NCBI GenBank assembly: GCA_047620505.1
Contig: JBLHKS010000079.1
Coordinates: forward strand, 1 to 28,769
Length of the DNA: 28,769 nucleotides
Direction: 5' to 3'
Origin: JBLHKS01 sp047620505
GTDB lineage: Bacteria > Verrucomicrobiota > Verrucomicrobiia > Verrucomicrobiales > DEV007
Positions 15,201 to 23,779 of the stretch are shown in pieces. The first letter of the stretch is position 1. Each line of letters opens with the position of its first letter. The notes below the pieces were generated by a model that made no database searches, had not been told where the DNA came from, and saw nothing but the letters and a program-made list of their open reading frames with translations. Both the position numbers and the translations under genes were made by a program.

Positions 15201-15521
15201 GACGCCAAGGCTGAGGCTAAGGCGGAGGCTCGCGACTCCCGCGACATTAAAGTTAAGCAAGGTCGGGTTACGACGGCTTGTCAGGACGCATGTCCGACCA
15301 GCGCCGTTACTTTCGGCAACTGGGCGGATCCCGAGGATCCGATCACAGAGATCAAAGGTAATCCAAGGGACGGTAGCAAGGACGACAATCCTCGAAACTA
15401 CGACCTTCTGAAATATATTGGCACGCGGCCGCGCACCAGTTACCTCGCGAAGGTGCGCAATCCAAATCCGAAGATGCCCAGGTCCCGCCATGTTGGCAAA
15501 GCAACGGAGCACATGCATTAA
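12219..15521 (+). CDS. actB: Alternative complex III subunit B, iron-sulfur/molybdopterin-fold protein
   Basis: The 1100-residue protein has a twin-arginine signal at residues 59-65 (RRGFMKY preceded by S) after an N-terminal extension of about 58 residues, as is usual for ActB. A lipobox-like LGMAGC with Cys80 follows. Residues about 85-790 form the molybdopterin-oxidoreductase-like fold, which in this family carries no molybdenum cofactor. The ferredoxin-like domain starts near residue 800 and has four cysteine clusters: CIGCNACTIAC (from C811), CVQCEAAPCETVCP (from C889), CIGTRYCANNCP, and a final CTYC with CQDACP. These fit three 4Fe-4S clusters and one 3Fe-4S cluster. It receives electrons from quinol oxidised at the ActB/ActC interface and passes them to ActA. 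The gap to actA is 54 bp. Confidence 0.96.
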   Translation: MKRKWHHPEAEAVATTGDRVYWRSNDELEDTPEFRGWLEREFPRGAGEVLGEEADETSRRGFMKYMGASTALAGLGMAGCRRPELYLVPFNEHVEWAIPGKALYYATAMPQANGCVPLVVTTFEGRPTKVDGNRLHPECSGGSDALTQASVLDLYDPDRSKKYLHKGSSVTAEALEDGFLTGFRAGDGEKAALLLGSSTSPTRDRLVAKLQEKYPKLQIFEYEALQSVAKRKAEDLLWGSGISAVPRFDRAEKILTLDCDFLGVDQEGADPASQWKKGRDPEEDMSRLYTVEPSFTLTGGVADHRFRTPASQVLKVAALLGERIGELTGDAVLKSAAARLVAKFEPAIFNQEWIEEAAADVAASKGKGLIVVGPRQPVAVHLLAGLMNKALGNVAAGGPIELFNHGRSAQPGIVELAEAIKAGQVGTLISLTAADPIYDAPADLNFAELLAQLEYSVHWGTRVSQTARACDWHVPGAHYLESWGDARSATGTLSVIQPMILPLYGGVSELDLLVSLLEAPVAEAEASPAMVAVRETFDGLASGDIDKAWNLTLRDGFHAVQYEGAGAVGGADLASELGSAEVLDHPHPDAYEVNLVPSAQLWDGRFVNNSWLQEVPDPMTKLTWDNAAVVSIATAEKLKEAGKIEINRDGEQITLNVDGRELVVPIFRMPGQADYTIQLALGYGQEDAGRVGSDTGFNAYPLRSSAQPYILTGAKLGEAKGHYELAPTAIHWSMDGRAIVREGTKERYDDPKTRDFAKKEGMDAHIPPDNSLYKGPDYFKSNDEQPTGPLQGGFKVDENHQWAMSIDLNTCIGCNACTIACQAENNIPVVGKDQVISGREMHWIRMDRYFSSSAEYGTIGGQRTFIPEGRGRPVMNDDEIEMMMQPVACVQCEAAPCETVCPVNATVHTDDGLNAMTYNRCIGTRYCANNCPYKARRFNYFDYNKRKIEDFYLGPLAGADGLGTTSLKLQKNPNVTVRMRGVIEKCTYCVQRIVDAKAEAKAEARDSRDIKVKQGRVTTACQDACPTSAVTFGNWADPEDPITEIKGNPRDGSKDDNPRNYDLLKYIGTRPRTSYLAKVRNPNPKMPRSRHVGKATEHMH

Positions 15522-15554
15522 GCGGGCAGCTGCTGACTAAACGAACGAATTTCG

Positions 15555-16940
<1,386 letters not shown>

Positions 16941-16962
16941 ACCCTGAACCGACTGACTAATT

Positions 16963-17523
16963 GTGAGCGACGCAGATAAAGTGAAACGAGCCTGGGGCTA
17001 CGTGGCGGAATTCGATGACGCCACCGCTGTCTACCATGCGGCTGAGAAGATGCGGGACGAAGGATTCCAGCGATGGGATGTGCATTCGCCTTTCCCGATT
17101 CACGGGATGGACGGAGCGATGGGTCTTAAGCGGTCTTATTTGTCGAAGATCGTCTTCTGTGGCGGTCTGTTAGGGGCTTTGACTGCGCTTGGATTGCAGT
17201 TTGGAACTCAGGTCGGTCTCTACCCGACGATCGTTCAGGGGAAGCCGCAAAACTTGTTTACGATTCCTGCATTTGTTCCGGTTACGTTCGAGCTGACAAT
17301 TCTGTTCTCAGCTTTCACGGTTCTATTTGGTTTGTTGGCGATTTTGAAATTGCCGCGTCTTCATCACCCGCTTCTGGGATCGAAGACGTTTACGAAATTT
17401 TCAGATGATGGTTTCATCATCTCGGTCGAGGCGCGCGATCGTAAATTCAGTCGCGAGGGCACCAGAACGTTTCTCGAATCTATTGGCGCGACAAATGTCG
17501 AGCTAGTTGAGGAAGAGCTGTAG
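16963..17523 (+). CDS. actD: Alternative complex III subunit D (DUF3341)
   Basis: The 186-residue protein starts at a GTG, the only in-frame start that keeps the soluble N-terminal domain (WGYVAEFDDATAVYHAAEKM, then GFQRWDVHSPFPIHGMD) typical of DUF3341. Two membrane helices (about 63-83 and 105-130) are followed by a soluble tail containing FSDDGFIISVE and a final acidic patch. ActD is a structural subunit of alternative complex III that sits mainly on the cytoplasmic face and binds no cofactor. The gap to actC is 22 bp. The family call rests on sequence pattern and position and is firm. Confidence 0.94.
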   Translation: MSDADKVKRAWGYVAEFDDATAVYHAAEKMRDEGFQRWDVHSPFPIHGMDGAMGLKRSYLSKIVFCGGLLGALTALGLQFGTQVGLYPTIVQGKPQNLFTIPAFVPVTFELTILFSAFTVLFGLLAILKLPRLHHPLLGSKTFTKFSDDGFIISVEARDRKFSREGTRTFLESIGATNVELVEEEL

Positions 17524-17544
17524 ATCGTCAATCCGAATTATAAA

Positions 17545-18432
17545 ATGTTACGTTGGTTTCTATTAGTTCTGATCTTGGTGGCGATATTCGTTATCGGCTC
17601 CGCCGGATTTCACGGCGAGAAGTTCAAGGAACGTCCGTTTATGGTGTTCAATGACATGGATCATCAGTATAAACTGAAGGCCCAGCGTCACAGTGAATTC
17701 TTCGCAGATGGAAGTGTCGCACGCCAACGGGTGCCGGGAACGATCCCGATGGGATACGGAGTTCCGGACCAGGCAGTTTCGGAAGGCGGCAAGGCGATCG
17801 GACAATTCAGCTTCGGTGCCAATGACTATTATAGCACCGGAATGATCGGTGATTTCTTCGGTGTTGGTCTACCCGAGGAGATCGAGGCGACTGTGGATCT
17901 GCTTGAGCGCGGCCGCCAGCGATTCGATATTTACTGTTCGGTTTGCCACGGCCTTTCGGGCAATGGCAGGGGGATCTTCGGTCAGTATATGGCGGATGTT
18001 ACCGCTTTTCTCAGTGATGAGCAGAAAGCCCAGCTGGAGACACTGCCGGACGCGAAGCGCGACGAGGCTCGGGCAGTAATGCTGGCTCATCAAGGGGCGC
18101 TGCCTGTCGGAGCGAATCTCTTAGACGACGAAGCCGCCGCAAGGAAGACCTTGGACGGTCAACTGGCCCCATTGGGCGAAGGGCAGGTATTCTGGACGAT
18201 TACAAATGGCAAAGGAGCGATGGGCCCTTACGGCGCGAACATCCCGATAGGCGATCGATGGGCGATTGCGGCATATGTTCGCTCGTTGCGCGTGAGTCAG
18301 GATGCTGACTTGGCAGATCCTGATGTTAAGGCCGCTTTTGATGCCGCGGTGACGGCAGCTGAAGAGGCCGCCGATTCCAAAAATTCTGAACCCGAACCCC
18401 CGGCAGCTGCTGGCAGCGTCGACGACGCTTAA
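17545..18432 (+). CDS. actE: Alternative complex III subunit E, monoheme cytochrome c
   Basis: The 295-residue protein has an N-terminal hydrophobic helix (3-20) with no lipobox cysteine, so it is probably held by an uncleaved anchor. The PF.F.DM motif (PFMVFNDMDHQYK) and the conserved ActE segment around RVPGTIPMGYG follow. One heme c site is present, CSVCHG at C131-H135, and the likely distal Met is in GAMGPYG. The C-terminal 40 residues are Ala/Glu/Pro-rich and look disordered. ActE carries electrons out of alternative complex III on the periplasmic side. Gaps to its neighbours are 21 and 9 bp. Confidence 0.93.
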   Translation: MLRWFLLVLILVAIFVIGSAGFHGEKFKERPFMVFNDMDHQYKLKAQRHSEFFADGSVARQRVPGTIPMGYGVPDQAVSEGGKAIGQFSFGANDYYSTGMIGDFFGVGLPEEIEATVDLLERGRQRFDIYCSVCHGLSGNGRGIFGQYMADVTAFLSDEQKAQLETLPDAKRDEARAVMLAHQGALPVGANLLDDEAAARKTLDGQLAPLGEGQVFWTITNGKGAMGPYGANIPIGDRWAIAAYVRSLRVSQDADLADPDVKAAFDAAVTAAEEAADSKNSEPEPPAAAGSVDDA

Positions 18433-18441
18433 GACAGACTG

Positions 18442-19974
18442 ATGAGTGCTCACAAGTCCGTGAAAGATCTGCCTGAAGGCGGTGAAATGTTTGATGGCAA
18501 GAAGGCTGCCATGCTCAAACTGGGTTTCCTGGTGGTTGGCGTGATTGGCTTAGGGATCACGCTTGCTGTGCTGTTTTTTGGCGGCGAAGACGAAGAGGGT
18601 ATCCCGCTCAGTGGAGTTGCTGCTTATTCTTATCTGTTCGCGATCATCTTTTTCTTTACGATTGCAGTCGGTGGTTTGTTCTGGACGATGCTCCACAACG
18701 CGACCAACTCCGGTTGGGGCACGGTGGTGCGGCGTCAAATGGAGAACATCGCGGGGATGGTCCCTTGGGTGTTTCTGCTGATGATTCCTTTCCTTTTTGA
18801 AGATGTTCGTGCGCATCTATGGGAGTGGGAGCCGAAAGCGAAGACCTTGCTAGCTGATGTTAATGAGAAGATCGAAGCTGGGGCGGTTGAAGAGTTCCAT
18901 GAAGCTTGGTGGGACGGCTCTCAGCCAGTGACCGACGAGTTGAATCTCGTTGGAATCGCTGAGCAGGAAGCAAAGGACGCGAATGAACCTGGTAACTTGG
19001 CAGCACTTCAAATGCGCAAAGCCGCACTGGATCGCGAGTTTAAGAGGCTGGATAGCTTGGAGCCTGATGAAGATTCCGTTCGCAGGGAGCTGATGCTCGA
19101 GGGTAACTATCTGCTTGCCCACAAATGGTATGGATATTTCAATTGGGCTTACCCGCGATTGTTGATTTGCGCAGCCGTTCTCATTCTGTTGGCCACCCTA
19201 CTTCGGACTTGGTCGCTCAAGACCGACTCTAAATTGACTGCGGACAAGTATTTCAAGCGCAGCCGTTATTGGAGTTGCGGAATGATCGCCTTTTTCGGCG
19301 TGAGCTTCACATTTGTGGTGGTCGACCTGCTGATGACGCTGAGCTACGAATGGTTCTCGACGATGTGGGGAGTCTACCTCTTTGCTGGGGCTGCGCTGAA
19401 CTCGATGGCAGTGCTAATTCTTGTGGTGACTTACCTTCGCTCCAAGGGCTATCTTAAGGAAGTCGTTTCAATGGAGCACTACCACGCGATGGGTAAGCTC
19501 CTATTCGCCTTCACTGTATTTTGGGCATACATCGCCTTCAGTCAGTTCTTTCTGATCTGGTATGCCAATATTACGGAAGAGACGGTCTTCTACTTGTTGC
19601 GCAATAGCGACGGCTGGAACTCCCTCAGTCTCTTCCTTGTTCTTGGGCACTTCATGATGCCGTTCGTTCTGCTCTTGTTCCAGACATTGAAGAAGCGACC
19701 AGCGATACTCGCGATTGCGGCTATCTGGACTCTGGGAATGCATTTTATCGATATGTATTGGATCGTGATTCCAGAGCGAGGACCTAGTCTTAGCTTTGCT
19801 GCGACTGGTTCCGCCTCTCTGATGGTTGGAGGATACGCGATTCTTCTGGATATCGTCGCGTTTCTTGGGGTGACCGGAATTCTCGGGTTTATCTTCCTGC
19901 ATAATTTAAAGCGTCACCCTCTTTATCCGGTCGCTGACCCGCGTCTTGAGGAATCCATCAACCTCGCGAACTGA
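18442..19974 (+). CDS. actF: Alternative complex III subunit F with extended loop
   Basis: This 510-residue polytopic protein is of the ActF family, the second large membrane subunit, related in fold to ActC. Helices begin near residues 25 and 60. The MLHNATNSGWGTVVRRQMEN stretch and the PFLFEDVRAHLWEW segment are characteristic, and about seven more helices follow from residue 237. Between residues about 131 and 222 there is a charged, helix-rich insertion (NEKIEAGAVEEFHEAWW, then AALQMRKAALDREFKRL) where the family normally has a short loop before the K-W/Y-Y-F-N motif. This makes the protein longer than the roughly 400-450 residues I expect. The role is structural and proton-related, in the membrane. 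The ATG is 9 bp after the actE stop. Confidence 0.92.
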   Translation: MSAHKSVKDLPEGGEMFDGKKAAMLKLGFLVVGVIGLGITLAVLFFGGEDEEGIPLSGVAAYSYLFAIIFFFTIAVGGLFWTMLHNATNSGWGTVVRRQMENIAGMVPWVFLLMIPFLFEDVRAHLWEWEPKAKTLLADVNEKIEAGAVEEFHEAWWDGSQPVTDELNLVGIAEQEAKDANEPGNLAALQMRKAALDREFKRLDSLEPDEDSVRRELMLEGNYLLAHKWYGYFNWAYPRLLICAAVLILLATLLRTWSLKTDSKLTADKYFKRSRYWSCGMIAFFGVSFTFVVVDLLMTLSYEWFSTMWGVYLFAGAALNSMAVLILVVTYLRSKGYLKEVVSMEHYHAMGKLLFAFTVFWAYIAFSQFFLIWYANITEETVFYLLRNSDGWNSLSLFLVLGHFMMPFVLLLFQTLKKRPAILAIAAIWTLGMHFIDMYWIVIPERGPSLSFAATGSASLMVGGYAILLDIVAFLGVTGILGFIFLHNLKRHPLYPVADPRLEESINLAN

Positions 19975-19997
19975 ACGTAATCGTTTTCACCGAGCAA

Positions 19998-20720
19998 ATG
20001 AGCACACAACCTGGAGACCGACCCGCTGGCCGACTCAAAGCCTACTTCTGGGGTTTTCTCGCAATCCTTGTGGTTGCGATGATGTGTTGGCTGATGGTTG
20101 GAGGTAAAAAGAAGGAGGAAGCCGGGGATCCGCTTGCTTCTAATCGTGCGGCTCGGCTTGCCGCAGTTCAAGTCGTCCAAAAGGACGCGCTTACGAAAGC
20201 AGGAATGGACGGCGATATCGCCAGGATACCGATTGAATCGGCGATGGCGGTTGCGCTGAAGCAACTTCAAGGGCTTGAACCTGCACCGGGTAAGAAGCCA
20301 GTCCCAAATTCACCGACCGAAAAGAAGCAACTTGAGGAGCAAGCGGCTGCTGCCCCAGCTCCCGCACCAGCGCCGACCCCGGCTCCCGCACCAGCGCCGA
20401 CCCCGGCTCCCGCACCAGCGCCGACCCCGGCTCCTACGCCAGCACCGACCCCGGCTCCTACGCCAGCACCGACCCCGGCTCCTACGCCAGCACCGACCCC
20501 GGCTCCCGCGCCAGCGCCGACCCCGGCTCCCGCGCCAGCGCCAACCCCGGCTTCCGCACCAGCGCCGACCCCGGCTCCCGCACCAGCGCCGACCCCGGCT
20601 CCCGCACCAGCGCCGACCCCGGCTCCTGCGGCTGCTGATTCAAACCCAGCGCCAATCCCCAATCCCAGCCCCGCTCCGGCGGCGGCTCCAGCACCGTCCG
20701 GCGGCAACGACGATGCCTGA
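19998..20720 (+). CDS. Membrane-anchored protein with Pro/Ala tandem-repeat tail
   Basis: The 240-residue protein has one membrane helix (about 15-34) followed by a Lys/Glu patch. A short soluble region (40-115) contains GMDGDIARIPIESAMAVALK, which resembles the small 'IPIDEAM' segments seen in proteins next to act/cox genes. A long Ala/Pro/Thr-rich tail runs from residue 119 to the end. The tail is encoded by a 24-bp tandem repeat. Such a tail would be stiff and extended, able to reach across the periplasm or tether another protein. Its place between actF and the cytochromes suggests an accessory or assembly subunit of the respiratory supercomplex, possibly corresponding to the small extra subunit seen in some ACIIIs. 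The function is unknown. Confidence 0.8.
   Translation: MSTQPGDRPAGRLKAYFWGFLAILVVAMMCWLMVGGKKKEEAGDPLASNRAARLAAVQVVQKDALTKAGMDGDIARIPIESAMAVALKQLQGLEPAPGKKPVPNSPTEKKQLEEQAAAAPAPAPAPTPAPAPAPTPAPAPAPTPAPTPAPTPAPTPAPTPAPTPAPTPAPAPAPTPAPAPAPTPASAPAPTPAPAPAPTPAPAPAPTPAPAAADSNPAPIPNPSPAPAAAPAPSGGNDDA
20358..20621 (+). repeat. 24-bp tandem repeat, 11 units, coding for APAPAPTP
   Basis: Eleven 24-bp units of the type GCTCCCGCACCAGCGCCGAC plus CCCG run head to tail, followed by a partial unit. Units 1-3 are identical. Units 4-6 share a GCTCCTACGCCAGCACC variant giving APTPAPTP. Units 7-9 are intermediates and 10-11 return to the first type. Blocks of identical units point to recent duplication, so copy number probably varies between strains. 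Confidence 0.95.
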
Positions 20721-20768
20721 CACTGTGCCGAGCGTTAACTGTTTATTGATCAACTTCATTGCCGACTG

Positions 20769-22247
20769 ATGACCGCCGAATCCAGCACAGATGACGTCCA
20801 ACTTCGGGCTGAAATCGACCGCAGCCTCCGTTTTCCGCTGCTGTTCTTTTTTGGCAGCGCCGGGGTATGGCTGGTTTTCAGCTCGCTGCTGGGGCTAATC
20901 AGTTCGCTGTCCTTGAACTTGCCTGGATTGTTCGGGAACCTGACGATTTTCCATTATGGCCGCATCTATCCGGCTCACATGAACGCTCTTATCTATGGAT
21001 GGGCGATTCAGGCTGGATTCGGGGTAGCTCTCTGGATTATGGCCCGTCTCAGTCGCGTTCCTGCACGTAACGCAACGCGGCTCATCGTCGCGGGCCATCT
21101 TTGGAATTTCGCTATCTTGGTCGGTTTGCTCGGAATTCTATTCGGGCATGGAACGTCGATTCAATGGATGGATTTTCCGAAGGCTTGTTGGCCGATCATG
21201 TTGATCTCGTATGTTCTGATCGTGTTCGAATTGATGGCGATGTTCAACACCCGCCGCGATAAGAAGCCTTATATCTCTCAGATTTATCTCTTGGGGGCGG
21301 CGCTCTGGTTTCCTTGGATTTTCCTTACCGCGAATCTCTTTGTTCACAACGACGATGGCGGCGCAGTGGCCAAAGCGACCGTTAATGCATGGTATACAAG
21401 TAACCTGATCTACATGGTACTTGCCCCAGTGGCTCTGGCCGCGTCCTACTACATTGTTCCGAAGGTGATCGGCCGTCCGATTTACAGTTATGGCTTGGCA
21501 AATGTCGGTTTCTGGACGCTCGCGCTGTTCACCGGCTGGACGGGGATCAACCGAATTATGGGCGGGCCGTTCCCGGCATGGATGGCCACTGTCGGAAGCA
21601 CGGCGACTATTTTCCTCCTGATCCCAGCACTTGCAGTCGCGATCAATCAGTTGAAAACGATGGAAGGTCGTTTCAGTTGGTCGAACTACAGCCCGTCTTT
21701 GCGTTTCACTGTTTTTGCGACGGTCGCCTTTGTTGTGACCGTGATAGTCGGCGCCTTTCTCTCGCTTCATCCGGTCGCGAAGATGCTTCAGTTCACCAAT
21801 GCGCAGGCGGGCTACGAGCTGATGGCGATTTACGGATTCTTCACAATGGGAATGTTCGGGGCGGTCTATTTTATTGTTCCGCGCATCTGTGGGTGCGAGT
21901 GGCTGAAAGGAAGCTGGATTCGCTTTCACTTCCTGTTTGCCGCTTACGGTATCGCGACGATCGCCGGATTTACATTATTCGGCGGCCTTGCTGAAGGCTC
22001 TGTGATCGCGGATCACAATAAGGATTTTATTGTCTCAGTTGAACTAGGATGGTCGTATCTCGTAGGCCGAATCCTCGGATGGATCTTCATCCTTCTTTCG
22101 AACGTGATGTTCGTGTTTCATATCGGATTGATGATCATTCGGCGGGGTCGCCGCGGCGAGGAAGGGCCAACCCTTCTCCACGGAGAACCTGAGAAATATT
22201 TCGAAGTTGAAAAGCAACTTGCCGCTGATGACGGCGCAAACGCATAG
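20769..22247 (+). CDS. CcoN-like subunit I homologue lacking catalytic metal ligands
   Basis: The 492-residue polytopic protein aligns along its length with the cbb3 oxidase subunit CcoN: GRIYPAHMNALIYGW (helix II), then NAWYTSN, YYIVPKVIGRPIYSYGL, and AGYELM near residue 350. Histidine 70 matches the low-spin heme ligand of helix II. The CuB histidine of the WYGHN motif is Ser211 (WYTSN). The HH pair of GPHH is Asn261-Arg262. The GHVH histidines of helix X are Tyr349 and Leu351. So the active site, and one of the two low-spin heme ligands, are absent. It cannot be an oxygen reductase of known type and may be structural or have a new role. It is paired with a CcoO-like cytochrome (1-bp gap) and sits upstream of a complete coxA. 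The fold call rests on motifs aligned by eye. Confidence 0.85.
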   Translation: MTAESSTDDVQLRAEIDRSLRFPLLFFFGSAGVWLVFSSLLGLISSLSLNLPGLFGNLTIFHYGRIYPAHMNALIYGWAIQAGFGVALWIMARLSRVPARNATRLIVAGHLWNFAILVGLLGILFGHGTSIQWMDFPKACWPIMLISYVLIVFELMAMFNTRRDKKPYISQIYLLGAALWFPWIFLTANLFVHNDDGGAVAKATVNAWYTSNLIYMVLAPVALAASYYIVPKVIGRPIYSYGLANVGFWTLALFTGWTGINRIMGGPFPAWMATVGSTATIFLLIPALAVAINQLKTMEGRFSWSNYSPSLRFTVFATVAFVVTVIVGAFLSLHPVAKMLQFTNAQAGYELMAIYGFFTMGMFGAVYFIVPRICGCEWLKGSWIRFHFLFAAYGIATIAGFTLFGGLAEGSVIADHNKDFIVSVELGWSYLVGRILGWIFILLSNVMFVFHIGLMIIRRGRRGEEGPTLLHGEPEKYFEVEKQLAADDGANA

Positions 22248-22248
22248 C

Positions 22249-22947
22249 ATGAAAAATTTAGGACCATTCGTGTTTGTCTTGGCTCTGGTTTTTGCCGCGC
22301 CATGGCTGTTATTGATCGCTTGTCCATACTCTCAGCTGACTGATGCGGAGAGTGCTGAGTATGATCCAAAAATCGACAAGGTAGATCCCGAAAGTCTCAC
22401 GATGCTTAGTGGTGCTTTCGGGCCGACTTGGCGCGGGCAAGCGCTGCGTGGTGCTGAAATCTATGCCGCCAACGGCTGTGCTTATTGCCACACGCAGATG
22501 ATTCGCCCGACCGATTACGCTGGAACAGAAGGTTGGCGTGCTGGTTGGGCCGGTCGCGCGGAGGAGAATCTGGCGCGCTCGACGCGGCCTCAGGATTATA
22601 CTGGCGAAACCTACGCTCATCTTGGAATCGCTCGGCTCGGACCGGATCTGAGCAATTATGGCTATCGCGCTTCAGGTGTGGACGAAATCTATATGCATTT
22701 GTATGATCCATATGAGAAGGAACCGCATTCTGTGATGCCGTCTTATCGGAATCTTTTCAGCACTCGTAAGATTGAGGGCGAGCGCTCACTGGATGCGTTG
22801 GACGTAGAGCTCGACTGTGACGAAGCCGATCAGTGGGAAGTTGTTCCAAATGACAAGGCCAAAGCGTTGGCCGCATACCTTTTGTCGATGAAGAAAGACG
22901 CAAAGGTTCCTGAAAGCCTCGCTGGAGGCGCTGCTTACGTTGACTGA
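22249..22947 (+). CDS. CcoO-like membrane-anchored monoheme cytochrome c
   Basis: The 232-residue protein has an N-terminal membrane helix (about 5-25). A heme c site has the CcoO signature GAEIYAANGCAYCHTQMIRP (C77, C80, H81), and SVMPSY supplies the likely distal methionine. CcoO passes electrons to CcoN in cbb3 oxidases, but here the CcoN partner lacks its active site. The cytochrome may therefore feed a different acceptor, such as CoxB/CoxA further down the operon. The ATG at 22249 is chosen over an in-frame start at 22207 because that one lies inside the upstream gene, and 22249 puts the start 1 bp after the previous stop and directly before the anchor. Confidence 0.88.
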   Translation: MKNLGPFVFVLALVFAAPWLLLIACPYSQLTDAESAEYDPKIDKVDPESLTMLSGAFGPTWRGQALRGAEIYAANGCAYCHTQMIRPTDYAGTEGWRAGWAGRAEENLARSTRPQDYTGETYAHLGIARLGPDLSNYGYRASGVDEIYMHLYDPYEKEPHSVMPSYRNLFSTRKIEGERSLDALDVELDCDEADQWEVVPNDKAKALAAYLLSMKKDAKVPESLAGGAAYVD

Positions 22948-22976
22948 ATCCATTTTGCGTCTCGACCGACCGACTC

Positions 22977-23723
22977 ATGAGCGAAGAATCTGACAAGAAT
23001 CTCGATTACACCCACCTCACTAGTGTTGCCAATGTGCATTCATCGGTGAAGCGGGAGAAGGAGGAGCCGCGCGCGGGTCTCGAGCCTGTCTCGATCTGGA
23101 CGTTTATCGTAGTGGCGGTCATCTTGGTTTCTGGAGGAGCTTACCTCGGTGCGTTCACCCAATTCGGTAATCTGGACAGCATCTATGCTCAGCCGAACTA
23201 TGAATGGACTCCACCGCCGGTCGATGAGGGTGGTGACGCTGTTCAGTTAGCCTGGATCGACAAGTGGATGAAAGACGGAGCCTCCAAATTTGGCGTTACG
23301 TGTGGTGCGTGTCACGGTTCTCAGGGTGAAGGCAAGGCTGTGAATGGCATTCCGCCGCTTGACGGTTCGGAATGGGTCACTGGCGGAACAGAGCGCTTGG
23401 CGCAAATCGTGATGAAGGGGCTTAAAGGGCCGATCACCGTGAAGGGTGAATCCTACGGCGCGGTCGAGATGCAGGCACCGCTTCTATCGGATCGCGAATA
23501 TGCACAGGTTTTGACCTACGTTCGCCGGACGTTCGGTTCCTCGGACGCCAGCGTTGTTACCCAAGAAATGATGGCTTCAGCGCGTGCAAATTACGGAAGC
23601 CGGACGACTCCTTGGACGGTAGGCGAATTGGCCCCTGCAAACGCGATGCTCGAAGGTGTCGAGATTGATGAGCAGACAGGTGAGCCGCTAGGTGCTGAAC
23701 CAGCAGTTGCTGAGGAGAATTGA
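22977..23723 (+). CDS. Membrane-anchored class I cytochrome c (CcoP-like position)
   Basis: The 248-residue protein has a 38-residue hydrophilic cytoplasmic N-terminus, one membrane helix (about 39-60), and a periplasmic cytochrome c domain with a single CGACHG site (C109, C112, H113). The segment EMQAPLLSDREYAQVLTYVRRTFG supplies a likely Met ligand and the closing helix. The C-terminal tail (about 200-248) is acidic. It follows the CcoN/CcoO-like pair where a ccoP would be, but it has one heme rather than CcoP's usual two. It is a plausible electron carrier between alternative complex III and the oxidase. The gap upstream is 29 bp. Confidence 0.88.
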   Translation: MSEESDKNLDYTHLTSVANVHSSVKREKEEPRAGLEPVSIWTFIVVAVILVSGGAYLGAFTQFGNLDSIYAQPNYEWTPPPVDEGGDAVQLAWIDKWMKDGASKFGVTCGACHGSQGEGKAVNGIPPLDGSEWVTGGTERLAQIVMKGLKGPITVKGESYGAVEMQAPLLSDREYAQVLTYVRRTFGSSDASVVTQEMMASARANYGSRTTPWTVGELAPANAMLEGVEIDEQTGEPLGAEPAVAEEN

Positions 23724-23779
23724 ACGATTTGAACCGGCCATAAATTGACCGACCCGAAATTTTGAGGAATCAGGAATCC

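Noticed and set aside
20358..20621. Tandem 24-bp units as a CRISPR array
   Set aside because: No spacers; the units abut, keep a reading frame and encode a Pro/Ala tail.
22207..22248. Earlier in-frame start for the CcoO-like gene
   Set aside because: It lies inside the preceding gene and adds a hydrophilic leader before the membrane anchor; the ATG 1 bp after the upstream stop is more natural.
23762..23779. TTG start for coxA
   Set aside because: It would consume the purine-rich leader that precedes the ATG at 23780.
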